Counted from the first letter of the stretch, positions 50,809 to 59,746 are shown. The stretch is DNA of 64,000 nt from Streptomyces sclerotialus (GCA_000719105.1 JODX01000008.1:1-64000), one strand, 5' to 3'. Numbers and translations are program-made. The notes: generated by a model not told the origin, from the sequence alone.

Positions 50809-51434
50809 CGTCGGCTGCCTCCCGGCCGCCCGTTCGGCTGCTGCTCGCGGATGACGAGCATCTGATCCGGGGCGCTCTCGCCGCGCTGCTCGCGCTCGAG
50901 GACGACCTGGTCGTGGTGGCGGAGGCCGCGACCGGCCCGGAGGCACTGGCGATGGCGCGGGCGCACATGCCCGACGTGGCGGTGCTGGATCTGCAGATGC
51001 CGGGCGCGGACGGTGTGAGGGTGGCCACATCCCTGCGCGCCGACCTGCCCGGCTGCAAGGTGCTCATCGTGACGAGTCACGGAAGGCCCGGGCATCTGAA
51101 GCGGGCACTCGAGGCCGGGGTGCGCGGGTTCGTCCCGAAGACCGTCAGCGCGCAGCGGCTCGCGGAGATCATCCGTACGGTGCACGCCGGGAATCGTTAC
51201 GTGGACCCCGAGTTGGCGGCCGACGCGATCTCCGCCGGGGACTCTCCGCTGACCGAGCGGGAGACCGAGATACTGGAGTACGCGGCCGACGGGTCGCCCG
51301 TCGCGGAGATCGCCGAGCGGGCCGCGCTCTCGCAGGGCACCGTGCGGAACTACCTGTCGTCGGCCGTCTCCAAGCTCGGGGCGGAGAACCGTCATGCGGC
51401 AGTGCGCCTCGCGCGGGAGCGAGGTTGGGTATAG
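50805..51434 (+). CDS. response regulator, NarL/LuxR type
   Basis: 209 residues. The receiver domain has the acidic pair DDE at about 16-18, phosphoacceptor Asp in VAVLDLQMPG (about 60), Thr in VTSHG and Lys in FVPKT. The LuxR helix-turn-helix at about 145-205 is LTERETEILEYAADGSPVAEIAERAALSQGTVRNYLSSAVSKLG. It probably controls the ABC operon in response to its kinase. The stop codon lies within a TATAGT hexamer that seems to serve the following tRNA-Gly. Confidence 0.93.
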   Translation: MTSAASRPPVRLLLADDEHLIRGALAALLALEDDLVVVAEAATGPEALAMARAHMPDVAVLDLQMPGADGVRVATSLRADLPGCKVLIVTSHGRPGHLKRALEAGVRGFVPKTVSAQRLAEIIRTVHAGNRYVDPELAADAISAGDSPLTERETEILEYAADGSPVAEIAERAALSQGTVRNYLSSAVSKLGAENRHAAVRLARERGWV

Positions 51435-51435
51435 T
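51430..51435 (+). promoter_or_regulatory. -10 element TATAGT of tRNA-Gly copy 2
   Basis: TATAGT overlaps the response-regulator stop codon and lies 22 bases before the tRNA, so the tRNA has its own promoter inside the gene end. Confidence 0.5.
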
Positions 51436-51457
51436 TGCTCTCGCGCCACGGCGCAAC

Positions 51458-51530
51458 GCGGACGTAGCTCAGTTGGTAGAGCGCAACCTTGCCAAGGTTG
51501 AGGTCGCGAGTTCGAGCCTCGTCGTCCGCT
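51458..51530 (+). tRNA. tRNA-Gly (GCC), copy 2
   Basis: Same sequence as the copy at 47436-47508, with encoded CCA at 51531-51533. Confidence 0.95.
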
Positions 51531-51539
51531 CCAGCAGTG

Positions 51540-51567
51540 AAGGCCCCGGTCAGTCGACCGGGGCCTT
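51540..51567 (+). terminator. terminator after tRNA-Gly copy 2
   Basis: AAGGCCCCGGTC-AGTC-GACCGGGGCCTT, a 12-bp perfect stem 6 bases past the CCA. Confidence 0.8.
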
Positions 51568-51686
51568 CGTCGTGCGCCCGCTGCGAGACGGCGGACCGGG
51601 CGTACACGCGCCTGCCCCACCCCTTCTCGGCATCACCGGGCACACGGTCCCTGCCGGACGCCGCGGCCCGGTGATGCGCGACGCCG

Positions 51687-52586
51687 TTACGACCAGCTCG
51701 TGCCCGTCAGGCGTTCGTACGCCTCGACGTACTTCGCGCGGGTCGCCGCCACGATCTCCTCGGGCAGCGGGGGCGGGGGCTGCTCGCCGGTGCGGTCCCA
51801 GCCGGATGCGGCGGAGGTGAGCCAGTCGCGGACGAACTGCTTGTCGAAGGAGGACTGGGGGCGGCCCGGCTCCCAGTCGTCGGCCGGCCAGAAACGGGAG
51901 GAGTCGGGGGTGAGGACCTCGTCGGCGAGGACCAGGGAGTCGTTCTCGTAGCCGAACTCGAACTTCGTGTCCGCGAGGATGATGCCGCGGTCACGGGCGA
52001 TGTCACGAGCCCGGCTGTAGACGGCGAGCGTCGCCTGGCGCAGCTGGGCCCCGGTCTCGGCGCCGACCTGGCGGGCGACCTCCTCGTACGAGACGTTCTC
52101 GTCGTGCTCGCCGACCTCGGCCTTGGTCGCCGGGGTGAAGATCGCCGCCGGGAGCTCCGAGCCGTCGACGAGCCCTTCGGGGAGAGCGAGACCGCAGACG
52201 GTGCGGGACTCGTTGTATTCGGCGAGCCCCGAGCCCGTGAGGTAGCCGCGCGCCACGCACTCCACCGGCACCATCCGCAGCGACTTGCAGACCAGGGTGC
52301 GCCCTGCCCAGTCGGCGGGGGCGCCCGGTGGCAGCTCGGTGCTCAGCACATGGTTCGGGACCAGGTCGGCGAGCTGGTCGAACCACCACAAGGAGAGCTG
52401 CGTGAGGATGCGGCCCTTGTCGGGGATCTCGGTCGGCAGCACCCAGTCGTACGCGGACGTACGGTCGCTGGCGACCATCACGAGGTCGCCCGCCTCGTTC
52501 TGGTACAGCTCGCGCACCTTGCCGGTGTGCAGATGCACCAGGCCCGGAACCTCGATGGGTTCGGGCTTTTCGACGAATCCGGACAC
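51687..52586 (-). CDS. purC: SAICAR synthetase
   Basis: 299 residues from the GTG at 52586, preceded by GGGGAGGAA. Signatures: VHLHTGKVRELYQ, VASDRTSAYDWVLPTEIPDKG, SLRMVPVECVARGYLTGSGL, RDRGIILADTKFEFG and LTPDSSRFWPADDW. The enzyme joins CAIR and aspartate, step 7 of the pathway. It is monocistronic on the minus strand. A CCCGTATACGGG palindrome lies 38-49 bases before the start. Confidence 0.97.
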   Translation of the reverse strand: MSGFVEKPEPIEVPGLVHLHTGKVRELYQNEAGDLVMVASDRTSAYDWVLPTEIPDKGRILTQLSLWWFDQLADLVPNHVLSTELPPGAPADWAGRTLVCKSLRMVPVECVARGYLTGSGLAEYNESRTVCGLALPEGLVDGSELPAAIFTPATKAEVGEHDENVSYEEVARQVGAETGAQLRQATLAVYSRARDIARDRGIILADTKFEFGYENDSLVLADEVLTPDSSRFWPADDWEPGRPQSSFDKQFVRDWLTSAASGWDRTGEQPPPPLPEEIVAATRAKYVEAYERLTGTSWS

Positions 52587-52911
52587 GGTTCCTCCCCGTG
52601 GTTCTGTCCAATGAGTCAATTCTCCCGTATACGGGGTTCGAATGGCGGCCGGGGTGCCGGGCCCGGCGCCGGCTCGACGGAGGCCGGTCACGTTTGCAGG
52701 TGCGTTCACGGAGAGGGCCGCGGCCCACTGGATGCGATCCCGACGTGGTCCGGGTGGCTCAGTGCCGACAGCTGCTGAGCTTTCCCGGCGCGAAGAGTAA
52801 GGCTGGGGAGTCGGGGGCGAAGTGCTGGGAGGGCACGGGGAGGAGCCGGCGGAGGACAGGCTCTGGTGGCGGATGGGATCGAAGGGCCGGGGACGGGGGT
52901 GCGGAGCCGGG
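52587..52911. other. purC upstream region
   Basis: 325 bases between the divergent end of the 654-residue protein and purC. It contains the palindrome at 52624-52635 and otherwise GC-rich sequence. No gene is supported. Confidence 0.4.
52624..52635. promoter_or_regulatory. palindrome CCCGTATACGGG in purC promoter
   Basis: A perfect 12-bp palindrome 38-49 bases upstream of the purC start. On the minus strand it includes TATACG, a possible -10, so a bound protein would block transcription. Confidence 0.4.
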
Positions 52912-54876
52912 TCAGACCAGGCGGACCGGTTTCTCCGGGCGGATGCCCAGCCGGCGGAGCCAGTCCCGGAGGGGGGCGGGGTCGCCGTCCTCGACGAGGG
53001 CGAGGACGCGGGGGGCCAGGTCGGCGGTACGTTCCCCGTCGATCAGGAGGGACGGGCCGTCCAGCCAGTCGAGGCCCGGAGTGGCACCGGCCGTGTCCAT
53101 GGCGGCACAGCAGACCATCGCGGTGACGTGGTCGGTCAGGACCTCACGACCGGTACGCGGGGGCTGCAGGGGGAAGAGCGGCAGCGTCCCGTCGTCCCAC
53201 AGTGCCCGATCCGGGCTCTGCGGCTCCCCGCCGCCCGGCAGAGCCGGCGCGGCCGTCGGCGCCGCTGCCTCCTCCCGTGCCATCTCGGCGCTCAGGCCGG
53301 CCGCCAGAGCGGCCATCCGTTCGCCGCCCGGTCCGGTGTCAGGCTCGCCGCCCGGTCCGACGTCAGGCTCGCTCTCGTCGCCCTGGATCGTCAGGTGGTC
53401 CATCACCCGCGCCAGGGTCGGCCCGTCCGGATCAGGAACGGTGGAGTCCGTCGTGTGCCGGACCCCCAGCGCGTCCAGCACCCTGTGGAGCCGGGCCGCG
53501 TCCATGCGCCATTTACGGTCGACGACCTCGTCCGGGTAGTCGTGCCAGCCGACCGGGGCCCAGTCCGGACCGGGCTCGGCGGGGCCGCCGTGGAAAAGAC
53601 GCGCGGCCAGCAGGGACGTGGCCTCGTCGACCACGCCGGGTTCCTCGAGGAGGTCGCAGGCCGGGCGCTCGCCCAGCCGTGAGGCGAATCCCTCGGCCAG
53701 GCGGTCCCGCCGGGACAGCTCGGTCAGGGCCGCGACAACGCCCGCGTCCAGCCGGGAGGGCCAGCGGCCCATGCGCCAGGCGGGCAGCGCCACCCTGGTG
53801 AGCAGCCGGTCCCAGCCCGCGTACGCCAGTCCCACCTGTTCCTGGGCGACGATCCGCAGGCCGTAGTCCACGGTCTGGGCCCGCTCGGAGGCCGCTGCCG
53901 CCACCCCCCGTTCCATCTCCGCCGCGTGCTCCCGGCAACTGCGCAGGAGCAGGCGGGCCACCCAGCCGGCCCCGGTCAGGGCCGCCCGCGACACGGGGTT
54001 GCGCGCGGGCGTCGCCGTCACGGCCACGGCCGCGTCCAGCCCTCTTATGAAACGGCGGGCCGCCGCTATGTCCGGGTGCGCCGACGGTCCCGTACCCGCG
54101 ACGACCGGTGCGAGGACTGCGCGCAGCTCACCCACCCGCATCCACCACAGGAACGGCGACCCGATCACCAGCACGGGGGCGGCCGGCGCACCGTGGCGGC
54201 CGGGCGGGGGCGGCGCGTCTCCGCGGGCGCCCGTCCGGTCCCGGTCCCGGTCCCGATTCCGGTTCCAGCCTCGGTCCTGGTCCCGGTTCCCTGCATGCGA
54301 CAGACCGCCGCGTATCTCGGCCATGCTGTGGCGTAGGCCCGATAGGTTCTGGCTCAGGCCCGAGAGTCCCGCGCGCAGGGCGGAGGGTCCGGCCCGTGCC
54401 CCCGACGCGCGGCCCCGGGCCTCGGCGTCGACGGCACTGCTCTCCGCCGTCGGCGGCGGGCCGTGGGACGGATGCGTACGGTCCTCCAGCCAGCTGTCGC
54501 AGTCCGGGGTGAGGGCTATGGCGGAGGGGGCCGGGACGTCGAGCCGGTCGGCCAGGTCCCGCACCAGACGGTAGAGGTCGGGCGCGCACTGCTCGGGGAT
54601 GGGGACCGTGGGGCTCATCGCGGGGCGGGCACGGGCCACGACCAGAGCGACGCCCGCGGCGCAGAGGAGGACGACGACCGCGACCACCGTCACGATCCAG
54701 CGGGTGACGGACCAGCCGGGGCCCGTGAAGTGGCCCGTGGCCCCGCCGGCGAGCAGTACGACGGCGGCGGCCGCGGGCAGCAGGGCGACGGCCAGCGCCC
54801 TGCTGCGTATGCGCAGCACGGCGAGGGCCCGGGAGCGCGCGGCCTGCGCGCCCGCCTCCACACCCATACCGGTCAC
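52912..54876 (-). CDS. membrane protein, degenerate M48-like
   Basis: 654 residues from the GTG at 54876. Two N-terminal TM helices (LAVALLPAAAAVVLLAGGA and RWIVTVVAVVVLLCAAGVALVVA) lead into a soluble part. GSPFLWWMRVGELRAVLAPVVAGTG at about 245-270 has the spacing of the M48 zinc helix, where LxAVLAHExxH is expected, but the HExxH residues are missing. An Arg/Asp/Asn-rich linker (NRDQDRGWNRNRDRDRDR) sits at about 195-215. I infer a protease-derived protein with lost zinc site. Function unknown. Confidence 0.6.
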   Translation of the reverse strand: MTGMGVEAGAQAARSRALAVLRIRSRALAVALLPAAAAVVLLAGGATGHFTGPGWSVTRWIVTVVAVVVLLCAAGVALVVARARPAMSPTVPIPEQCAPDLYRLVRDLADRLDVPAPSAIALTPDCDSWLEDRTHPSHGPPPTAESSAVDAEARGRASGARAGPSALRAGLSGLSQNLSGLRHSMAEIRGGLSHAGNRDQDRGWNRNRDRDRDRTGARGDAPPPPGRHGAPAAPVLVIGSPFLWWMRVGELRAVLAPVVAGTGPSAHPDIAAARRFIRGLDAAVAVTATPARNPVSRAALTGAGWVARLLLRSCREHAAEMERGVAAAASERAQTVDYGLRIVAQEQVGLAYAGWDRLLTRVALPAWRMGRWPSRLDAGVVAALTELSRRDRLAEGFASRLGERPACDLLEEPGVVDEATSLLAARLFHGGPAEPGPDWAPVGWHDYPDEVVDRKWRMDAARLHRVLDALGVRHTTDSTVPDPDGPTLARVMDHLTIQGDESEPDVGPGGEPDTGPGGERMAALAAGLSAEMAREEAAAPTAAPALPGGGEPQSPDRALWDDGTLPLFPLQPPRTGREVLTDHVTAMVCCAAMDTAGATPGLDWLDGPSLLIDGERTADLAPRVLALVEDGDPAPLRDWLRRLGIRPEKPVRLV

Positions 54877-55353
54877 GACCGGACCTCACCCCCAACGGTG
54901 CCGTACGACATTCCACGCGGTGTGCGCCGCGGCGCGCACCGCGGCGACGGTCCGGCGTCGCGGAGTGCGCCACCGGGTGGTCTGGCGTTGCTCACTCCCC
55001 CACTGTGGCACCCATCACAGACATCGCAATGCCGGTGGGCCAAGTGCCGGAGTGCTTGCGCCGCACCCTAGTTGGGGCCTTGGACCGCGTCAGCCGGATA
55101 GGGCATCGGTCACTCGATGGAATGGCTTTAGGGAGAGCTGCATGACGTTGCGCAAGGGTCGGGCCCCGCATTCCTGTAAGACACACGGGGCCCGGGACGA
55201 CCTGGTCGACGCAGGGCCGACGACATCCGTCAAGGCGTGTCCGCAGGTTTCGCGCGCGAGGTCGAAACGGTGGCAGGACAGCGGTCGGGGGAACGGAAGA
55301 GTGGCCGGAACAGGGACCTAGGTGACCACGGACGGACACCGACGGTCAGGCAC
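54877..55353. other. intergenic region purD to membrane protein gene
   Basis: 477 bases. A 59-codon plus-strand frame from ATG 55142 (MTLRKGRAPHSCKTHGA) has GGGAGAG upstream, but composition and lack of homology leave it unsupported. Hairpins are not prominent. Confidence 0.35.
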
Positions 55354-56610
55354 TCACACCGCTCCGGACGCCGCCTTGGCCGCGATGTCCGTCCGGTACT
55401 GCGAACCGTCGAGCCGGATGCGTCCGACCGCCGTGTACGCCCGCTCGCGCGCCTGTACGAGGTCCGCGCCGGTCGCCGTGACGGACAGGACCCGGCCGCC
55501 CGCGCTCACGACGGCATCACCGTCGCGCTTCGTGCCTGCGTGCAGGACGTACGCGTACGGGGCGTCCTCCGCGGCCACCTCGTCGAGGCCGGTGATCGGG
55601 TCACCGGTGCGCGGGGTGCCGGGGTAGTTGTGGGAGGCGACGACCACGGTGACGGCCGCGTCGTCGCTCCAGCGGAGGGGTTCGAGGTCGGCGAGGGTGC
55701 CGTTGGCCGCGGCGAGCAGGACCCCGGCCAGCGGGGTCTTCAGCCGGGCGAGGACGACCTGCGTCTCGGGGTCGCCGAACCGGGCGTTGAACTCGATGAC
55801 CCGTACGCCCCGGCTGGTGATCGCCAGACCGGCGTACAGCAGGCCGGAGAACGGGGTGCCGCGGCGCCGCATCTCGTCGACGGTCGGCTGCAGCACGGTC
55901 CGCAGCACCTCGTCGACCAGCTTGGGCTCGGCCCACGGGAGCGGGGAGTACGCGCCCATGCCGCCGGTGTTCGGTCCCTCGTCGCCGTCCAGGGCGCGCT
56001 TGAAGTCCTGGGCGGGCTGGAGCGGGAGGACGGTCTCGCCGTCGGTGATCGCGAAGAGCGAGACCTCGGGACCGTCGAGGTACTCCTCGATGACGACGCG
56101 TTCGCAGGCGTTCGCGTGCGCCTTCGCCTGCTCGAGGTCGCCGGTGACGACGACGCCCTTGCCGGCGGCGAGCCCGTCGTCCTTGACGACGTACGGGGCT
56201 CCGAAGGCGTCGAGTGCCTCGTCGACCTCGGCGGGCGTCGTGCAGACGTACGACCGCGCGGTCGGCACTTCGGCCTCGGCCATCACGTCCTTCGCGAAGG
56301 CCTTGGAGCCCTCCAGCCGAGCGGCCTCACCGGAGGGACCGAAGCAGGGGATGCCCGCCTCGCGCACGGCGTCGGCAACGCCTGCGACGAGCGGGGCCTC
56401 CGGACCAACGACGACCAGTTCGGCGCCGAGGTCGGTGGCCAGGGCGGCCACGGCCTTGCCGTCGAGGGCGTCGACCTGGTGCAGCTCGGCGACCTCCCCG
56501 ATGCCCGCGTTGCCGGGGGCGCAGTGCAGGGCGGTGACGGCGGGGTCGAGGGACAGGGAACGGCACAGGGCGTGTTCGCGGGCGCCGCTGCCGATGACGA
56601 GGACCTTCAC
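55354..56610 (-). CDS. purD: phosphoribosylamine-glycine ligase
   Basis: 418 residues, ATP-grasp enzyme of step 2. MKVLVIGSGAREHALCRSL, VVGPEAPLVAGVAD, YVVKDDGLAAGKGVVVT, GPEVSLFAITDG and NTGGMGAYSPLP are standard. The GTG start is only 6 bases after TAGGCT, with no ribosome site, so the message is probably leaderless. Confidence 0.97.
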   Translation of the reverse strand: MKVLVIGSGAREHALCRSLSLDPAVTALHCAPGNAGIGEVAELHQVDALDGKAVAALATDLGAELVVVGPEAPLVAGVADAVREAGIPCFGPSGEAARLEGSKAFAKDVMAEAEVPTARSYVCTTPAEVDEALDAFGAPYVVKDDGLAAGKGVVVTGDLEQAKAHANACERVVIEEYLDGPEVSLFAITDGETVLPLQPAQDFKRALDGDEGPNTGGMGAYSPLPWAEPKLVDEVLRTVLQPTVDEMRRRGTPFSGLLYAGLAITSRGVRVIEFNARFGDPETQVVLARLKTPLAGVLLAAANGTLADLEPLRWSDDAAVTVVVASHNYPGTPRTGDPITGLDEVAAEDAPYAYVLHAGTKRDGDAVVSAGGRVLSVTATGADLVQARERAYTAVGRIRLDGSQYRTDIAAKAASGAV

Positions 56611-56616
56611 GGGGCC

Positions 56617-56622
56617 AGCCTA
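56617..56622 (-). promoter_or_regulatory. -10 element TAGGCT of leaderless purD
   Basis: On the minus strand TAGGCT, then 6 bases, then the GTG at 56610. Confidence 0.5.
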
Positions 56623-56734
56623 ACGGGCGGGAGGCGGCGACTTTGTGGGGGCTTCCCAAAGGGAGGGGGCAGCGGATTCGTCGGATCCTCCGAGCGAGGC
56701 CTGAGCACGGACCGAGCCGGGGGCTGAGCGAGGA

Positions 56735-59221
56735 CTACTCGTTGATGATCTCCTCGACCACCGTCGCTCCCAGCTCCCGCACGATGAGTTCGTGCCCGGA
56801 GAGGGCGGACTCGTCGAGGTCGGGGTCGTCGTCCTCGGGGATGTCGTCCTCGGGCGAGATGGGCGAAGGCTGAGGTGCCGCCGCGGGCGGCGGTGCGGAC
56901 ACCGGACCGGCAGCCGCGGAACCCGGGCCGCGGCTCTGCCCCTGGCCCTGGCTGGAGGGCGCTCCCTGGTCCGAGGCTGCTCCCTGCCCCGCCGCGGCGG
57001 CCGGACGCGGCGCCGGAGCCGACGGCTGGGACGCGGCGGACCGGGGCGGCGCGGCCGGAGCCGCGCCGTACCCGCCAGCGGCGCCGCCGCCGAAGCCGCC
57101 GTAACCGCCGGAGCCCGCCACACCGCCCGGGCCACCCGGGCCGCCCTGCGGCGATGCCGAGCCGCCCGACAGGTCGACGATCGCCTCGATCTTCCAGTGC
57201 ACGTTGAACTGCTCGGCCAGCGCCTGCCGCAGCACGTCCTCACTGCCACTTCCGGCGAAGTTGTCCCGCGCTCCGGCGTTGACGAAGCCGATCTGCAGGG
57301 TCGTGCCGTCGAACCCGGCCACCCGCGCGTTCTGGCTGAGCAGAATCCAGGTGAAGCGGCGGCGGTTCTTCACCGCCTCCAGGATGTTCGGCCAGAGCAC
57401 ATGGGGGTCGAGGCCGCCACCGCCGCCCGCCGGGGCGGCAACGGGCGGGGGCGACGCCGTGGCGGAGCCCGATGCGTTCGTCGCGTGCGGCCCGGTCGCC
57501 TGGGGAACGGACGGACCCGAGGCAGGAGCGGAGGACGGGCCCGAACCCGCGGCTGCCGCGGTCGGCCACCCGCCAGGCCGCCGGCCGCCTCCCGCGGGGG
57601 CCGCCGTCGGCCACGCGCCCGGCGCGGAAGCCGCAGAAGCAGAAGGGGCGGGAGCGGCGGAAGGGACCGATGCACCCGAAGCCGCAGGCCCGGAAGCCGC
57701 CGGACCAGCGGCAGCGGCTGCGGCCGGAGCGGAGTGCTGCTCCGGTACGGGCGGCGTGCCGGCGGCCGGGGGGGCGCCCGCGGCGGGGCCGGCGACGGCA
57801 GCGGCACCACCGCCCACGGCGGGCCCACCCTGGGACACCGGCTCAGCAGCCCCCGCAGCCCCCGCAGGCGTCTGCCCTTGGTGCTCGCCGGTCACTGCAG
57901 CTCCGCCCGTGGATCGCACCGCGGCGCGGGCCGCTGCGGCCCCGCCGCCGGGCGGGACCATGGCCGGGCCCGGCCCACCGGACACCGGGGCACCCCCGTA
58001 CCCGTGCGCGTCGGGCCCCGGCACGTACCCCATGGCGGGTCCGGCTCCCCCGCCGGAGAAGTTCACCCCGCGCTCCAGCCGGTCCAGCCGGGCCATGACG
58101 GACCGTTCGTCCCCGTACGCCGCGGGCAGCATCACGCGCGCGCAGATCAGTTCGAGGTGGAGCCGGGGTGAGTTGGCTCCCCGCATCTCCGTCAGGCCCT
58201 CGTTGACGAGGTCTGCGGCACGGCTCAGCTCGGCGGCGCCGAAGACGCCCGCCTGCGCCTGCATGCGCTCCACCACGTCGGCGGGCGCGTCGATGAGGCC
58301 CTTCTCCACGGCGTCGGGCACGGCGGCCAGGATCACCAGGTCCCGGAGCCGCTCCAGCAGGTCCCCGACGAACCGCCGGGGGTCGTTGCCGCCCTCGATG
58401 ACCCGGTCGACGACCTCGAAGGCGGCCGCCCCGTCCCCCGCGGCGAACGCCTCCACGACGGAGTCGAGCAGCGACCCGTCCGTGTATCCCAGCAGCGACG
58501 TGGCCATGGCGTACGTCACGCCGTCGTCCGACGCCCCTGCCAGCAGCTGGTCCATGACGGACATCGAGTCACGCACGGATCCCGCGCCCGCCCGTACGAC
58601 GAGCGGCAGCACGCCCTCGTCCACGGGGATCTTCTCGCGCTCGCACACATCGGCGAGGTAGTCGCGCAGCGTCCCGGGCGGCACGAGCCGGAACGGGTAG
58701 TGGTGCGTACGCGACCGGATGGTCCCGATCACCTTCTCGGGCTCGGTCGTCGCGAAGATGAACTTGAGGTGCTCCGGCGGCTCCTCGACGACCTTGAGCA
58801 GCGCGTTGAACCCGGCCGGCGTGACCATGTGGGCCTCGTCGATGATGTAAATCTTGTATCGGCTGCTCGCCGGCCCGAAGAAGGCCTTCTCGCGCAGCTC
58901 ACGGGCGTCGTCCACACCACCGTGCGAGGCGGCGTCGATCTCGATGACGTCGATCGAGCCCGGCCCGTTGCGCGCCAGGTCCCGGCACGACTGGCACTCA
59001 CCGCACGGCGTGGGCGTCGGGCCCTGCTCGCAGTTCAGACAGCGGGCGAGGATGCGCGCGCTGGTCGTCTTGCCGCACCCGCGCGGACCGCTGAACAGGT
59101 ACGCGTGATTGACCCGGTTGTTCCGCAGCGCCTGCTGCAGCGGGTCGGTTACATGCTCCTGCCCGATGACCTCGGCGAACGACTCCGGGCGATAGCGGCG
59201 GTACAGCGCGAGAGACGACAC
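56735..59221 (-). CDS. dnaX: DNA polymerase III gamma/tau subunit
   Basis: 828 residues from the GTG at 59221 (VSSLALYRRYRPESFAEVIGQEHV). Clamp-loader ATPase at 1-360: Walker A LFSGPRGCGKTTSARILAR, zinc module CLNCEQGPTPTPCGECQSC, IIDEAHMV (Walker B) and SRT sensor region. A long Ala/Pro/Gly linker at about 370-590 then separates the tau-type C-terminal domain (about 600-690), followed by another disordered stretch and acidic end. It loads the beta clamp and bridges polymerase and helicase. No A-rich slippery site for gamma is seen. Confidence 0.96.
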   Translation of the reverse strand: MSSLALYRRYRPESFAEVIGQEHVTDPLQQALRNNRVNHAYLFSGPRGCGKTTSARILARCLNCEQGPTPTPCGECQSCRDLARNGPGSIDVIEIDAASHGGVDDARELREKAFFGPASSRYKIYIIDEAHMVTPAGFNALLKVVEEPPEHLKFIFATTEPEKVIGTIRSRTHHYPFRLVPPGTLRDYLADVCEREKIPVDEGVLPLVVRAGAGSVRDSMSVMDQLLAGASDDGVTYAMATSLLGYTDGSLLDSVVEAFAAGDGAAAFEVVDRVIEGGNDPRRFVGDLLERLRDLVILAAVPDAVEKGLIDAPADVVERMQAQAGVFGAAELSRAADLVNEGLTEMRGANSPRLHLELICARVMLPAAYGDERSVMARLDRLERGVNFSGGGAGPAMGYVPGPDAHGYGGAPVSGGPGPAMVPPGGGAAAARAAVRSTGGAAVTGEHQGQTPAGAAGAAEPVSQGGPAVGGGAAAVAGPAAGAPPAAGTPPVPEQHSAPAAAAAAGPAASGPAASGASVPSAAPAPSASAASAPGAWPTAAPAGGGRRPGGWPTAAAAGSGPSSAPASGPSVPQATGPHATNASGSATASPPPVAAPAGGGGGLDPHVLWPNILEAVKNRRRFTWILLSQNARVAGFDGTTLQIGFVNAGARDNFAGSGSEDVLRQALAEQFNVHWKIEAIVDLSGGSASPQGGPGGPGGVAGSGGYGGFGGGAAGGYGAAPAAPPRSAASQPSAPAPRPAAAAGQGAASDQGAPSSQGQGQSRGPGSAAAGPVSAPPPAAAPQPSPISPEDDIPEDDDPDLDESALSGHELIVRELGATVVEEIINE

Positions 59222-59230
59222 ACATACGAG

Positions 59231-59236
59231 GTTATA
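59231..59236 (-). promoter_or_regulatory. -10 element TATAAC of dnaX
   Basis: On the minus strand TATAAC lies 9 bases before the GTG start. No ribosome site between, consistent with a leaderless transcript. Confidence 0.5.
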
Positions 59237-59468
59237 GGCGCCCACTGACAACCGGGCCCGCCCGCTACCGGCCGCCGTCCCGGCCGGAATTCGGCGATCA
59301 TGACGGTCTCCCGCGCCCACATGGGCACACGTCGCGCGCACGCCACGGACGGCACCCGCAGGACCACGCACGGCACGCACGGGGCGTGTCCAGGGCCACA
59401 TACGACAGACCCTCGCACCACTGGCTCTCGCACCACTGGCCCTCGCACCGCAGGCCCACTCACGACAA

Positions 59469-59558
59469 GACCCCTCACGCACCTGCCAGAGCCGACCTAC
59501 CCTTGCTGCCTTCCGGCCCTGGGGGAGTTCAGTCAGATAGCACCGCGTGAGGGGCTGG
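59469..59558 (-). ncRNA. ffs: signal recognition particle RNA (4.5S type)
   Basis: The minus strand carries the SRP core GGGCCGGAAGGCAGCAAGG, with GGTAGGTCGG after it, the symmetric and asymmetric loops that bind Ffh. Outer arms GCCCCTCACGC and GCGTGAGGGG pair to close one long hairpin of about 90 nt. It is small, as in most bacteria, and lies next to dnaX as in other actinomycetes. Exact ends are estimated. Confidence 0.9.
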
Positions 59559-59655
59559 CCCCAGCGTACCCGATCCACGGACCGCTCCGCCGACCGCTCC
59601 GCCGAGCCCCGAACGAGTTCGCAAGCACTCCCCGACGTCATGTAATGTTCTCGAC

Positions 59656-59740
59656 GGAGGATTCGCCTAGAGGCCTAGGGCGCACGCTTGGAAAGCGTGT
59701 TGGGGGCAACCCCTCACGAGTTCGAATCTCGTATCCTCCG
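59656..59740 (+). tRNA. tRNA-Ser (GGA)
   Basis: Class II tRNA of 85 nt: acceptor GGAGGAT/ATCCTCC, anticodon loop TTGGAAA, long variable arm TGTTGGGGGCAACCCC, T-loop TTCGAAT, discriminator G. Confidence 0.95.
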
Positions 59741-59746
59741 CCTGAT

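Noticed and set aside
55142..55321. 59-codon plus-strand ORF between purD and the membrane protein
   Set aside because: A GGGAGAG ribosome site exists, but the product is low-complexity basic and unlike any family I know; coding evidence insufficient.
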